Origin: Pedobacter fastidiosus
GTDB taxonomy: Bacteria > Bacteroidota > Bacteroidia > Sphingobacteriales > Sphingobacteriaceae
NCBI RefSeq assembly: GCF_014306625.1
Contig: NZ_JACRYL010000001.1
Span: 153,413-217,412, forward strand
DNA length: 64,000 nucleotides
Direction of reading: 5' to 3'
In this document: piece after piece, positions 53,448 to 63,063 of the stretch
How the letters are laid out: every line of letters begins with the position of its first letter
Position numbering within the stretch: the first letter of the stretch is position 1
Made by a program: the position numbers and the translations under genes
The notes under the pieces: generated by a model
Database searches by the model: none
What the model was told of the DNA's origin: nothing
What the model saw: only the letters and a program-made list of their open reading frames with translations

Positions 53448-56400
53448 ATGAAAAACTATTTCCTTTCCCATAAAAACCCCATTTTGGCTGTTCTGGTTAT
53501 TGTTATTGTAGGCGGAATTTATTCTTTCCAACAGTTAAAGACAGGATTATTCCCGGAGATTACTTTCCCTAAAATCAAGATTATTGCCGATGCCGAACTT
53601 CAGCCGGTTGATAAAATGGTGGTTACCGTTACCCGTCCGCTGGAAAACGCCGTAAAACAGGTTCCCGATCTCCAATTGGTGAGAAGCACCACCAGTAGAG
53701 GCAGTTGCGAACTTTCGGCTTTTATGAATCCCGGGGCGGATATTGATCTTAGTCAGCAACGCATTGAGGCGCAAATAGCCAAAATATCGGCCTCACTTCC
53801 GGCAGGTGTAAATATTTCTGTAGAGAAAATGAATCCCTCTATTCTGCCCGTAAGTGGTTACAGTTTAGAAAGTCATAACTATTCGCCAGCAGCACTAAAA
53901 AAAATAGCCACTTACACGGTAAAACCATTCCTATCACAAGTGGATGGCGTATCAGAAATCCGTGTAATTGGAGGAAGGAGTAAGGAATACTGGCTGGAAC
54001 TTGATGAACAGAAAATGCAGACTTTGGGCATCTCGCCCGATCAGATTACCAATGCCATTGCCCAAACCAACTTTATAAAATCTAACGGATATCTTTCAGA
54101 TCACCACTATTTATACCTCTCGGTTACCGATGCCACCGTAAAAACCAAAAGCGATTTAGAGCAATTGGTGCTGATGAAAAAGGGAAATAGAATCCTCAAG
54201 GTAAGTGATGTTGCAAAAGTAAACATTCAGCAAAGCGTAGAATATACCCGCATTAATGCCAACGGAAAAGATGGGATTTTAATCGCAGTAATTAAACAGC
54301 CCAATGCCAATTTGGTTGATCTTTCTGCTGAAATGAGCACTAAGGTTGCCGCACTTAAGAAAATTCTTCCAGGTGGAATTCTGATTAAACCCTATTATGT
54401 GCAAGCCGATTTTGTGAACGAATCTGTTAAAAGCGTTCGCGATAGTTTATGGATCGGATTGGCACTTGCCATTATCGTTGCCATTATTTTTTTAAGATCA
54501 TTAAAAGCGAGTGCCACCATTTTAATTACCATTCCAATTACGCTTTGCCTCACGGTTATTGTGCTTTATGGCATTGGTTATTCGCTAAATATCATGACAC
54601 TTGGTGCCATCGCAGCCGCCATTGGATTAATCATTGATGATGCCATTGTAGTGGTAGAACAGATTCATCGAAGCCATGAAGAACATCCCAATGAACCTAC
54701 GGTAAGCCTACTCAGTAAAGCCATCCGTTATCTTTTCCCGGCCATGCTCGGGTCTTCCATCAGTACCATTGTAATTTTTATTCCCTTTGTGCTGATGACT
54801 GGGGTTGCAGGCTCCTATTTCCAAGTGATGACCAATACCATGATCATTACCCTGGTTTGTTCTTTCTTCGTTACCTGGATTGGGCTTCCGGTGATTTACC
54901 TATTGCTGACCAAAAATTCTGGCCATAATTCGAAATCCGCAGAAGCAATTATACATGAAGTAAAGCCACAACGTTGGGTGCCTTATTTTATCCATCGTCC
55001 TTACCTTACGTATTTATTTTTGCTGGTTTTAACGGCTTCCATTGTGTTGGTGTATCCTCATCTGGAGACAGGGTTTTTGCCAGAAATGGATGAGGGCAGC
55101 ATTGTACTGGATTATGCCTCTCCTCCCGGAACTTCGCTCGAAGAAACCGATCGGATGCTGAAGGAAGTGGAGAAGGAAATTGTTAAAATTCCGGATGTGC
55201 AGGCCTATTCGAGAAGAACCGGAACGCAGATGGGTTTCTTTATTACGGAACCCAATACGGGCGATTACCTCATTCAGTTGAAGCACAACAGAAGCAAAAG
55301 TACGGAAGAGGTGATCTCGGAAATCAGAAACCACATTGAAGGCACTCAACCTGCATTGGTTGTCGATTTTGGACAGGTGATCGGTGATATGCTGGGCGAT
55401 TTAATGAGTTCTACCCAACCCATTGAGGTGAAGATTTTTGGCAACGACCAACAAAAACTTCAAGTATTATCCAAACAGGTTGCCCAATTAATTGGTGAAG
55501 TAGGCGGAACAGCCGATGTGTTTGATGGTATTGTATTGTCCGGACCAACCGTAAATATACAACCCAATTTTTCCATGCTGGCCCAATATGGTGTTACGCC
55601 AGTTTCCTTTCAATCGCAGATTCAAACTGCATTACAGGGTAACGTAATTGGCGATCTTTATGATCAGCAACAGCTTTCGCCCATTAGGATGGTGTACCCC
55701 GGAAACCGAAATTTTGGTCTTTCCGCAATCGATCATCTTAAAATATTCTTGCCCGATGGAACGGCTGTACCGATTCAAAATCTGGCTAAGGTAGAACTTA
55801 AAGCAGGCAGTGCAGAAGTAGAACGCGAAAACCTGCAAACCATTGGCGCCATTACCGCAAGGCTGGATAATCGGGATTTGGGCAGTGTAATGAAAGACAT
55901 CCAGACTTCCATCGATTCGAAAGTTAATCTGCCTTCGGGATATCACATCGAATATGGTGGTGCTTATAAAGAACAGCAACAATCCTTTTCTGAATTACTA
56001 ACCATTTTAATTGCTTCCAGTCTGTTGGTTTTTAGTGTAATTCTGTTTCTTTTTAGAGACTTTAGAATTGCCTTCTTAATCTTGCTGATTTCCGTTCTCG
56101 GGATTTCGGGAAGTTATCTTGCCCTGCTCATTACGGGTACGCCCTTAAATGTGGGGAGCTATACCGGCCTCATTATGATCGTTGGTATTATTGGAGAAAA
56201 CGCCATTTTTACCTTTTTACAGTTTAAAGAATCTCTGAAGGATAAGGACATGGATGAGGCCATTACTTTTGCCATTTCTACTCGATTAAGGCCAAAGCTG
56301 ATGACAGCGCTTGGGGCTATTATTGCACTTTTGCCATTGGCTTTGGGCATCGGCGCAGGTGCACAATTACATCAGCCCCTGGCCATAGCCGTTATCGGCG

Positions 56401-56495
56401 GATTTATAATCGCATTACCGCTCTTACTGATTGCCTTACCAAGCCTCATCCGGAAATTTTATTCACCCAAAACAAAATCGTTAAACACAAACTAA
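53448..56495 (+). CDS. RND family efflux permease
   Basis: A 1015-residue inner-membrane proton-driven pump of the AcrB/CusA superfamily with 12 helices and two large periplasmic loops. TM4 carries the proton-relay acidic pair in LIIDDAIVVVE, and the first helix is followed by QLKTGLFPEITFP, typical of the HAE/heavy-metal group. It lacks the Met-rich cluster of CusA in this reading, so metal or drug substrate cannot be settled. ATG start; 2 bp after the adaptor and 1 bp before the propeller gene. Confidence 0.92.
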   Translation: MKNYFLSHKNPILAVLVIVIVGGIYSFQQLKTGLFPEITFPKIKIIADAELQPVDKMVVTVTRPLENAVKQVPDLQLVRSTTSRGSCELSAFMNPGADIDLSQQRIEAQIAKISASLPAGVNISVEKMNPSILPVSGYSLESHNYSPAALKKIATYTVKPFLSQVDGVSEIRVIGGRSKEYWLELDEQKMQTLGISPDQITNAIAQTNFIKSNGYLSDHHYLYLSVTDATVKTKSDLEQLVLMKKGNRILKVSDVAKVNIQQSVEYTRINANGKDGILIAVIKQPNANLVDLSAEMSTKVAALKKILPGGILIKPYYVQADFVNESVKSVRDSLWIGLALAIIVAIIFLRSLKASATILITIPITLCLTVIVLYGIGYSLNIMTLGAIAAAIGLIIDDAIVVVEQIHRSHEEHPNEPTVSLLSKAIRYLFPAMLGSSISTIVIFIPFVLMTGVAGSYFQVMTNTMIITLVCSFFVTWIGLPVIYLLLTKNSGHNSKSAEAIIHEVKPQRWVPYFIHRPYLTYLFLLVLTASIVLVYPHLETGFLPEMDEGSIVLDYASPPGTSLEETDRMLKEVEKEIVKIPDVQAYSRRTGTQMGFFITEPNTGDYLIQLKHNRSKSTEEVISEIRNHIEGTQPALVVDFGQVIGDMLGDLMSSTQPIEVKIFGNDQQKLQVLSKQVAQLIGEVGGTADVFDGIVLSGPTVNIQPNFSMLAQYGVTPVSFQSQIQTALQGNVIGDLYDQQQLSPIRMVYPGNRNFGLSAIDHLKIFLPDGTAVPIQNLAKVELKAGSAEVERENLQTIGAITARLDNRDLGSVMKDIQTSIDSKVNLPSGYHIEYGGAYKEQQQSFSELLTILIASSLLVFSVILFLFRDFRIAFLILLISVLGISGSYLALLITGTPLNVGSYTGLIMIVGIIGENAIFTFLQFKESLKDKDMDEAITFAISTRLRPKLMTALGAIIALLPLALGIGAGAQLHQPLAIAVIGGFIIALPLLLIALPSLIRKFYSPKTKSLNTN

Positions 56496-56496
56496 A

Positions 56497-57504
56497 ATGA
56501 ACACGAAATTTTTAAGTATCGTACTCTTCAGCGCTTTCGGGCTTTCTACTTTTGCCCAAAAGAAAAGCACCATGAAAGTGCTGGCTGTGCACAAAATCCA
56601 AAGTGATGGCGGTTGGGATTATCTAACCGTTGATCAAAAAAACAACAATCTTTTTGTTTCTCACGGCAACCAGGTAAATGTTCTAAATAAAACTAATGGC
56701 GATTCTGTTGGGGTGATCCATAATACATTGGGCGTGCACGGAATCGCGATCGCCAACGAATTTGGCAAAGGTTATACCACCAACGGCAAATCGGGTACCT
56801 GCACAGTTTTCGATTTGAAAAACTTTATGGTAATGGGACAAATTAAGGTAGGCACGAATCCAGACGCAACCTTTTTTGATGTTTATTCCAAAAAAATTAT
56901 TGTTTTCAACGGCAAGAGTAAGGATGCCAGCATTATCGATCCACAAAATGATCAGGTTGTGGCCACCATTCCGCTTGGCGGAAAACCAGAAGCTGGCGTA
57001 TCAGATGGCAAAGGCAAAATTTATGTCAACATCGAAGATACTGGAGAAATTGTATGTTTCGACAGCAAGACTTTCAAGGTGCTCTCTCGATTTCCATTAA
57101 AAGGCGGGGAAGAGCCGTCAGGCTTGGCAATCGATCGGAACACTTCCAGATTATTTAGCGTTTGCGCAAACAAGGTTATGATTATTTTAGATGCCAAAAC
57201 CGGCAAACAATTGGCTTCTTTACCTATTGGCGAGGAATGCGATGGAGTAGTTTTCGATCCAATTAGCAAAACGGCTTACAGTTCCAATGGAGCAGGTAAC
57301 ATTACCGCGGTTAAAGAAATTTCTGCCAATAAATTTGTAGTACAGGAAACCATAAAAACCGAAGTTGGCGCTAGAACCATTGCCTTGGATGCTTCCAATC
57401 ACCATCTTTATTTGCCCACAGCATCCTTTGAAAAAAGCACCGATGCCACACAGCGTCCAAAACGAATTTCTGGAACTTTCAGGGTTTTGGAAGTGGGACA
57501 ATAG
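56497..57504 (+). CDS. YncE-type seven-bladed beta-propeller protein, exported
   Basis: A 335-residue periplasmic protein with signal peptide (about 1-20) and repeated blades of the type NLFVSHGNQVNVLNKTNG and GGKPEAGVSDGKGKIYVN (given in parts), similar to the YncE/40-residue YVTN family. The family is associated with DNA-binding or lactonase-like folds; function here is unclear. It is the last gene of the kinase-PAP2-RND unit, with a 1-bp gap, so a role in sensing or handling the pump substrate is possible but unproven. Confidence 0.85.
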   Translation: MNTKFLSIVLFSAFGLSTFAQKKSTMKVLAVHKIQSDGGWDYLTVDQKNNNLFVSHGNQVNVLNKTNGDSVGVIHNTLGVHGIAIANEFGKGYTTNGKSGTCTVFDLKNFMVMGQIKVGTNPDATFFDVYSKKIIVFNGKSKDASIIDPQNDQVVATIPLGGKPEAGVSDGKGKIYVNIEDTGEIVCFDSKTFKVLSRFPLKGGEEPSGLAIDRNTSRLFSVCANKVMIILDAKTGKQLASLPIGEECDGVVFDPISKTAYSSNGAGNITAVKEISANKFVVQETIKTEVGARTIALDASNHHLYLPTASFEKSTDATQRPKRISGTFRVLEVGQ

Positions 57505-57607
57505 CCCAAACTAATCTTTATGAAAGAGCTGAAGCTACTTTTAGATATAAAATCTAACTCTACCTTCATTCTCGCTCAGGCGGGAATCCTAATGCTATCG
57601 ATACTAT

Positions 57608-57641
57608 AAAAGCCCAATCTTCTAAAAAGAGCAGGGCTTTT
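57608..57641 (+). terminator. Possible terminator of the kinase-efflux operon
   Basis: AAAAGCCC (57608-57615) pairs with GGGCTTTT (57634-57641). A second palindrome CCCCTCCTA..TAGGAGGGG (57681-57702) follows and resembles a dispersed element. The T residues lie inside the stem, so strength is doubtful. No gene in 57505-57834. Confidence 0.45.
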
Positions 57642-57766
57642 GCCGATTCAAGAAATCCTTTTCCAAGTTTGAATGAAACTCCCCTCCTAATTTTAGGAGG
57701 GGCGGGAGTGGTTAAGAAGTTTAAAACCCTTTCTAAAAAAGACAATTTGAAATCCCTAAAATCTAT

Positions 57767-57797
57767 TTGAAAAAAAGGTAATTATCCGTACTTTCAA
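57767..57797 (+). promoter_or_regulatory. Possible promoter for the DUF805 gene
   Basis: TTTG (57767-57770), 19 bp, then TACTTTCA (57790-57797), which misses the last two consensus bases. Confidence 0.35.
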
Positions 57798-57834
57798 CAC
57801 AGTTTAAAAATCGATAAAAACAAACGTCTCTCCA

Positions 57835-58245
57835 ATGTTTAAAGATCCATTTTCCTTCTACGGCAGAATTCGCCGTACCGAATTTGCACTTACGCATCTC
57901 TTTTATTATCTCTGGTATTTTTTTATAATAGTGTTTGAAGATCATACAAGGGTAGGTGATTGGATTGGTATTACTTTACTTTTTCCCGTTTACCTACTCC
58001 TCTCTCAAGGTGCAAAACGCTGTCATGATTTAGGTAAATCAGGCTGGTGGCAACTTGTACCTTTTTATAACTTAGCCTTATTCTTTTCCTCTGGCGATCT
58101 TGGGCCTAACCAATATGGCAATAACCCCAAAGGTGAAGATCAGCCAAATTATGATGTGTTTGGCTACGATGTTAAAACCGGTAAAAAAATCGATGCCGAA
58201 GGAAACGAAGTGCTTCCATTTAGGCAAAATTTTAAAGTGGATTAG
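57835..58245 (+). CDS. DUF805 family membrane protein
   Basis: A 136-residue protein starting FSFYGRIRRTEFALTHLFYYLWYFF, the DUF805 signature, with two or three membrane helices (about 18-38, 45-62, 74-92) and the RCHDLGKSGWWQLVPF motif. The last 40 residues are hydrophilic. The family is widespread and its function is unknown. ATG start; own promoter likely. A 45-codon frame at 58270-58407 follows but shows no recognisable feature. Confidence 0.85.
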   Translation: MFKDPFSFYGRIRRTEFALTHLFYYLWYFFIIVFEDHTRVGDWIGITLLFPVYLLLSQGAKRCHDLGKSGWWQLVPFYNLALFFSSGDLGPNQYGNNPKGEDQPNYDVFGYDVKTGKKIDAEGNEVLPFRQNFKVD

Positions 58246-58442
58246 AATCAGATTATTGATACCGAAACGATGAGAGCGGACGTTGATCCTGCAGATTTTC
58301 ACAAACTTTTTGCAGAAAGAAAACAAGGTATGTTTTATTCTCAACAAGTAACCGATCAAATTAAACCTTCTAAATGGTTTGGCGTCAAAACCATACACAC
58401 AAATTAACGCTTGATTTATGGTTTTACTTAAAAGGTTAGGTT

Positions 58443-58601
58443 ATGAAAAGGATTATGCGTGTATTGCTTTTGCTGGCAATGGTAATTAATTTGAGTGCTT
58501 GTGTGGTGAGAACGCGAGCACCAAGAGCACAATGGGTTCCTGGACACTATAATGTTGGGCCACATGGTGGGCATTATTGGATAAAAGGACATTATCGTTA
58601 A
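58443..58601 (+). CDS. Short lipoprotein with WxPGHY-type repeats
   Basis: A 52-residue frame missed by length-limited searches. It starts at ATG 58443, has a type II signal peptide (LLLLAMVINLSAC, C20) and a mature part with WVPGHY, GPHGGHYW and IKGHY, the YXWGXW-like repeat found in small Bacteroidota and proteobacterial lipoproteins. The stop is TAA at 58599-58601, with a terminator hairpin just after. Probably a surface or periplasmic accessory protein; function unknown. Confidence 0.75.
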   Translation: MKRIMRVLLLLAMVINLSACVVRTRAPRAQWVPGHYNVGPHGGHYWIKGHYR

Positions 58602-58612
58602 CGAATTTATTT

Positions 58613-58640
58613 TGGCCACCACGAAGCTTTTTGGTGGCCA
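58613..58640 (+). terminator. Hairpin after the small lipoprotein
   Basis: TGGCCACCA (58613-58621) pairs with TGGTGGCCA (58632-58640), 10-nt loop, followed by TTAATTT. Confidence 0.6.
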
Positions 58641-58726
58641 TTAATTTATCCAGCTGTTGAAAGCAATTTTTATATGGCTATTTTTTGAGCGATGCTTTTC
58701 AGAGGTTGGCTATTGGGCCAATTCAT

Positions 58727-60301
58727 TTACAAAAAGCTTAGTTTTTCCTCTTCTAGATCGAGGTAATTAAGTTGTTTCCTTATTATATCTTCGTTTAAGG
58801 TAACCTCCTGTTTGTTTTTTTCGAGCAACCATTTCCGCTGTTGATTTAGAATATCAAGGTATATCAATTTTCCTTTTTCATCAATTAGGGTACCATCTTT
58901 CAGCAAATCCTTATCTTCCCATTTACGGGCCATTTGCTGTAAAAATGGCTGACTAACCAATTGATCGCTATAATTTTTTCGCAAATATTGTGTGGCATGT
59001 TGTGCCAGTTGTTGGCGTATTAGATGATCTGTTTCTTCATCGGGCGGGGTATGATCCAAATTGGGGATATGAATTTTTTTGATTAAATAGGGTAGCGTGA
59101 GCCCTTGAAGCAATAAGGTAAGGAGTATAACAATAAAAGTAATGAAGAGAATAAGGTTACGCTGTGGAAATGGGATGCCGCCATCTAAATGTACAGGAAT
59201 GGATAAAGCTGCAGCGAGTGAAACTACGCCCCTCATTCCCGTCCACCCGAGTATAAAAGGAACCCGATAGCCTGGGTGTGAAGCGTCTGCAACCGTAATG
59301 TAATTTCGGGCAATTAAAGTAATGAAAACGGCTCCGTAGGTAGAAAGCAACCTCGCCAATATTAAAACGAAAGTAATGAGCACACCATAACCAATGGCAG
59401 ATGGAATGCTTACGGTTCCTAATCCGGCAGTAATTTCGGGGAGATCGAGCCCAATGAGCATAAATACCAGTCCATTTAGAATAAAGCAGAGACTTTCCCA
59501 TACATTAACCCCTCGTAAACGCGAGGCACTGCTCAAGAAAAAGTGCCTCTTGTTCGACATAAACACGCCACCACTTACCACGGCCAAAACACCCGAACTG
59601 TGCAGCTCTTCAGCAACAATATACATAATGTAGGGTGCTACAAAAGTGAGTACAATATCCATGTTGGCATCGGTTGGCAGGTATTTGTGGATTTTAATAA
59701 AAATAAATCCAACGGCTAGCCCAATCAATAAACCGCCAATCAACATCCAGCTAAAACTTAACGCAGCTTCGTACCAAATAAATTGTCCGGTTGCAACGGC
59801 AATAAGTGCAAAGCGAAAAATAATTAAGGAAGAGGCGTCGTTTAATAAGCTTTCTCCTTCCAGAATGGACGACATTCTTTTGGGCACATTTACAAATTTT
59901 AATATAGCTCCAGCACTTACTGCATCTGGTGGAGACACAATGCCACCCAATAGCAAGCCTAAAGCAATAGAAAAACCGGGGATAAAATGATTGGCCACAA
60001 ACGCAACTGAAAGTGCCGTAAAGAATACCACGATAAAGGCAAAACTGGTAATAATTCGCCTCCAGCGCCAAAGTTCTTTCCAAGAGATGGCCCAGGCGGC
60101 TTCGTACAATAATGGGGGTAGAAACAAGATAAAAATCAATTCGGGATCTATATGCAATACAGGAATACCCGGAATAAAGCTAATTACTAAACCAGCCACC
60201 ACGAGTAAAACCGGATAAGCCACTTTTATTTTTTTAGCCAACATAATGATGAGCACAATGGCAAAAATTAGCGCAAGGTAGAAAGGAAAATTTTCTAGCA
60301 T
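58727..60301 (-). CDS. Na+/H+ antiporter, CPA1 type
   Basis: A 524-residue CPA1 antiporter with about 12 membrane helices (residues 1-415) and a ~100-residue charged cytoplasmic C-terminus. The family motifs LGGIVSPPDAVSAGAI and EGESLLNDASSLIIFRFAL (Asn-Asp for cation binding) are present, as is LILARLL. It exchanges Na+ or K+ for H+ to hold pH and sodium balance. ATG start. Monocistronic; 328 bp of plain AT-rich DNA (60302-60629) separate it from the response regulator. Confidence 0.93.
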   Translation of the reverse strand: MLENFPFYLALIFAIVLIIMLAKKIKVAYPVLLVVAGLVISFIPGIPVLHIDPELIFILFLPPLLYEAAWAISWKELWRWRRIITSFAFIVVFFTALSVAFVANHFIPGFSIALGLLLGGIVSPPDAVSAGAILKFVNVPKRMSSILEGESLLNDASSLIIFRFALIAVATGQFIWYEAALSFSWMLIGGLLIGLAVGFIFIKIHKYLPTDANMDIVLTFVAPYIMYIVAEELHSSGVLAVVSGGVFMSNKRHFFLSSASRLRGVNVWESLCFILNGLVFMLIGLDLPEITAGLGTVSIPSAIGYGVLITFVLILARLLSTYGAVFITLIARNYITVADASHPGYRVPFILGWTGMRGVVSLAAALSIPVHLDGGIPFPQRNLILFITFIVILLTLLLQGLTLPYLIKKIHIPNLDHTPPDEETDHLIRQQLAQHATQYLRKNYSDQLVSQPFLQQMARKWEDKDLLKDGTLIDEKGKLIYLDILNQQRKWLLEKNKQEVTLNEDIIRKQLNYLDLEEEKLSFL

Positions 60302-60629
60302 TAATAAGGTTTTAAAGAATAACCAAAATAGATTAAATGTTTATCAAGCACATTCATAAAACAGTTTGTGGTGCCTCAATTTAAATATATAAAAATATTG
60401 TGGTTTTTTTTGGCGGTAAGAGCAGGATTTGATGGGAGACGAATAAAACCTATAAGTTCCAAATACAGCCTTTTGTTTTCCTCTCTTCAAGTAAAGCGGT
60501 GAAATGCCAAACAATAACCACTACCTTTTATAGAGTGAGGTTAAGCGTTGAGCATTAGAAAGAATGGATAAACAAAATTTTATTTTATCTCAAAATGATG
60601 CATTCATAAATAATAATACCGCTTATGGT

Positions 60630-61028
60630 TTAAAAGGAATCGATTACTTTCTTTATCCCTTTAAGCATTTTAAAATGATCGAGCACAAAAGGTTTGGTTA
60701 CAAAACCGTGTACCTGCTTATAAGAAGCTGCTCTTAACTTATCTGAATCATTCTCTGATGCGGTAACCAATACTACATAAATATTATTGCTAAATGGGCT
60801 TTTCTTCAAGGCATCCAATAACTGCCATCCATCCATTTCAGGCATACCAAGATCTAGTAAAATCAAGAACGACAACTCATAGGAAATGTTTTTTTCAATA
60901 TACTTAAGTGCAGGCTTAGCGCCGTTAAAGTATTTGGCTCCAAAAGAGAATTCGCTACCTTTCAGTAACTCTCTATGAATTAAAAGGGTCATCTCATCAT
61001 CATCGATGATCAGTATTTTCGTCTTCAT
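60630..61028 (-). CDS. Single-domain response regulator (CheY-like)
   Basis: A 132-residue receiver domain with no output domain. The acid pocket is D9-D11, the phosphorylation site D59 in LILLDLGMPEMDGW, and the switch residues T89 and K112 (FVTKPF). It is likely a phosphorelay or protein-interaction partner for a kinase elsewhere. It is not next to the orphan kinase at 48741, about 10 kb away, so pairing with it is only a possibility. ATG start. 61029-61532 upstream is AT-rich with no gene. Confidence 0.88.
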   Translation of the reverse strand: MKTKILIIDDDEMTLLIHRELLKGSEFSFGAKYFNGAKPALKYIEKNISYELSFLILLDLGMPEMDGWQLLDALKKSPFSNNIYVVLVTASENDSDKLRAASYKQVHGFVTKPFVLDHFKMLKGIKKVIDSF

Positions 61029-61532
61029 TTATATTTTGGGATGTTTTAAATTAGGGATTGATAGGGCGAATTTATAAAAAGGAGTTATAAAAGAATTAAA
61101 ATTTTATACCCAATTTAAGAATAATACGCTTAACTGCTAAGGTAGTTTTTTCTTTCCACATCGATTACGCTAAATACATTCATTTTGTTCAAGAAGAATA
61201 GACTTATTTTAAAAAAAATGATTGATTGAACTGAGATTCATTAGCGCAAAAATTTGATTTAAAGAATTTAACCTAATATTAGTTGCTATAAATTCTATAA
61301 CCGAACAGTTTTAAAATGCATTGAAAACTGAACATTTTTTCATAAACAATCATCAAGATAATCAACACGTCTAAAATTATCTTATCGTTTAAAATTAAAA
61401 ACTATAATCACGTAACCAATTGAATATCTGTTAATAACTTACTTTAAATGTGGATAAAAATATAATTAATACTACAGGTTAAATTATGTTTTGTTAATTT
61501 TTGGTATTAAATTTGGATATCACCCTGTACCT

Positions 61533-61742
61533 ATGAAAAAAGTACTTCTAACCCTATTTGTATTTGTAATTTGCTTTTCTAGTTGTAAGAAAAAGTTTTG
61601 TGGCGTTATTACGGCCATCAGTTCTGAAACTTCACCTGTAGATGGACAACCCTTGTACAAACTATATTTAGAAAACGGTGAAATTGTGCCAACCAAGAGT
61701 AAGGGCAATCACCAAGTTGGTGAAGCGTATTGTAATGATTAG
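61533..61742 (+). CDS. Small lipoprotein with paired cysteines
   Basis: A 69-residue frame from ATG 61533. Type II signal peptide with lipobox FSSC (C18), then KKKFCG and a C-terminal AYCND. The remaining residues (about 30-60) form a short beta-rich region. A TAAATTTG -7 element lies at 61508-61515. No family recognised; the next gene follows after 33 bp in the same direction. Confidence 0.65.
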   Translation: MKKVLLTLFVFVICFSSCKKKFCGVITAISSETSPVDGQPLYKLYLENGEIVPTKSKGNHQVGEAYCND

Positions 61743-61775
61743 AACATTAACATTTATATTTCAAAATAAACCGAT

Positions 61776-61985
61776 ATGTTACTTAAAATAAATCCTTCCA
61801 AGTTTAGAGAGCTTTTAAATGTGCTCGACATCAATACCCAACTAAACCGCATCACGCTTTTTACACAAATTAGATCTGTTCATAAGGGGCTCGGAGCCAT
61901 TTATATGGAAAAATCTGATTTCGAAGTCTCCTTTGATGCCTATTTGCAAAAATTAGAAAAAACTGAATCTAAGTTTAGTGCTTAA
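61776..61985 (+). CDS. Small hypothetical protein
   Basis: A 69-residue frame with ATG start and mainly helical composition (KFRELLNVLDINTQLNRI, AYLQKLEKTESKF). No known domain. It follows the small lipoprotein by 33 bp and could be cotranscribed. Real but unassigned is the best reading. Confidence 0.5.
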   Translation: MLLKINPSKFRELLNVLDINTQLNRITLFTQIRSVHKGLGAIYMEKSDFEVSFDAYLQKLEKTESKFSA

Positions 61986-62071
61986 CTAAATCAGATATTT
62001 GGCTTTTAATTGCAAACAAAATAGAGTTTGAATTTGTCTGGTGGTTTTTAGCTTAGTTATACTCTATACTT

Positions 62072-62962
62072 TTAATAGGCGAATTCTGATTTGTGCTTTT
62101 CAATAAAATTAATCCACTTCGTGGGCTCTTGACCTGTAATTTCAGGAAAATTATCAAAGGTATCATCAGCTCCGGGAATCGATCCATTAGCGTAACGTTT
62201 CCAGTGATCATATACACAACCCATATAAGCCATTTCTGCCCCAGCATCTATCATAGATTGTAAAAACACTTCTGGAGCAAGCGGTTCGTAAAAAAATGGT
62301 TTACCAATAATAGCGGTCATCAATTGGGCCAGTTCGGTAAATGTCTTGGCATCGTAACCCAAACGATAAGTTTTGCCAGTATGTAATTCTGGAGAAGCAA
62401 GCGCTATAGATGCCACCAAGGCCACATCATCAACATCAACCCAGCTTAAACGTGCGCCCTTAACATAAGCATGGATTACGCCGTTTTCTATTGCTTTTTT
62501 ACCGCCATAGCTCAGCAAGTTCTGCATAAAAGTTTCTGGACGGAGGTGCGTATAGGAAAAGCCAGACCATTCAATATATCTTTCAATCAGTTGGTGCCAT
62601 GCCCAGTGTGCAACAGTGGTATCATCACGCCCGCAAGCACCTAAATGCACCACATGCTTTACGCCGGCATTTTTTGCAGAATCCAGCAGTGCTTTACTCT
62701 GCCGTAACATATCAACAGTATATCCAGTAACAATCAATACGCGATCAATTCCTTCGAACGCGGTGGGGTAGGTGCCTTCATCATCAAAATCTAGCATTAC
62801 TGTAGAAATTCCCTTAGCTTCAAAAGGAATCGCTTTTTCTTTGCTTCGCACTGCGGCTACAATTTCTATTTCTTTATTGGATAAAAGAAATTCAATCGTT
62901 TTGCTTCCAACCTGTCCGGTTGCTCCGGTGATGAGTATTTTGGGTTTTGGTGTTTTTAACAT
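62072..62962 (-). CDS. NmrA-like NAD(P)-binding protein (atypical SDR)
   Basis: A 296-residue Rossmann-fold protein. The cofactor loop is ITGATGQVG (G13, G16, G19), and the strand VMLDFDDEGTYPTAF and HVVHLGACGRDDTTV segments match the NmrA/ISOMER-type atypical SDR group. The usual YxxxK catalytic pair is not obvious, so it may bind NAD(P) without classic SDR chemistry, as redox sensors of the NmrA/HSCARG type do. ATG start; a promoter-like TAATTTTG is at 63001-62994 with a TTTG 17 bp further. The Crp-type regulator upstream is in the same direction. Confidence 0.85.
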   Translation of the reverse strand: MLKTPKPKILITGATGQVGSKTIEFLLSNKEIEIVAAVRSKEKAIPFEAKGISTVMLDFDDEGTYPTAFEGIDRVLIVTGYTVDMLRQSKALLDSAKNAGVKHVVHLGACGRDDTTVAHWAWHQLIERYIEWSGFSYTHLRPETFMQNLLSYGGKKAIENGVIHAYVKGARLSWVDVDDVALVASIALASPELHTGKTYRLGYDAKTFTELAQLMTAIIGKPFFYEPLAPEVFLQSMIDAGAEMAYMGCVYDHWKRYANGSIPGADDTFDNFPEITGQEPTKWINFIEKHKSEFAY

Positions 62963-62993
62963 ATCACTCCTTATTTGTAAAATTGGGTATATG

Positions 62994-63022
62994 CAAAATT
63001 ACTTAAGAGTAAGTAAATCAAA
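62994..63022 (-). promoter_or_regulatory. Possible promoter for the NmrA-like gene
   Basis: Minus-strand TTTG (63022-63019), 17 bp, TAATTTTG (63001-62994). The -7 part is exact; the spacer is shorter than typical. Confidence 0.4.
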
Positions 63023-63063
63023 ATTGATCTGCAACAAGAAATATTATTGATTAAGATCAACTT

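Noticed and set aside
57521..57610. 29-codon frame after the YncE-type gene
   Set aside because: It overlaps a CATTCTCGCTCAGGCGGGAATC-type dispersed element and has no protein features.
58270..58407. 45-codon frame between the DUF805 and small lipoprotein genes
   Set aside because: Complete ATG-to-stop, but no signal, motif or promoter; left unannotated.
60560..60700. Plus-strand frame starting ATGGATAAACAAAAT
   Set aside because: It reads antisense into the response-regulator gene and lacks support.
61449..61457. TGTGGATAA, a perfect DnaA-box match in a 500-bp AT-rich gap
   Set aside because: Only a single box and no dnaA, dnaN or box cluster nearby, so no evidence for an origin.
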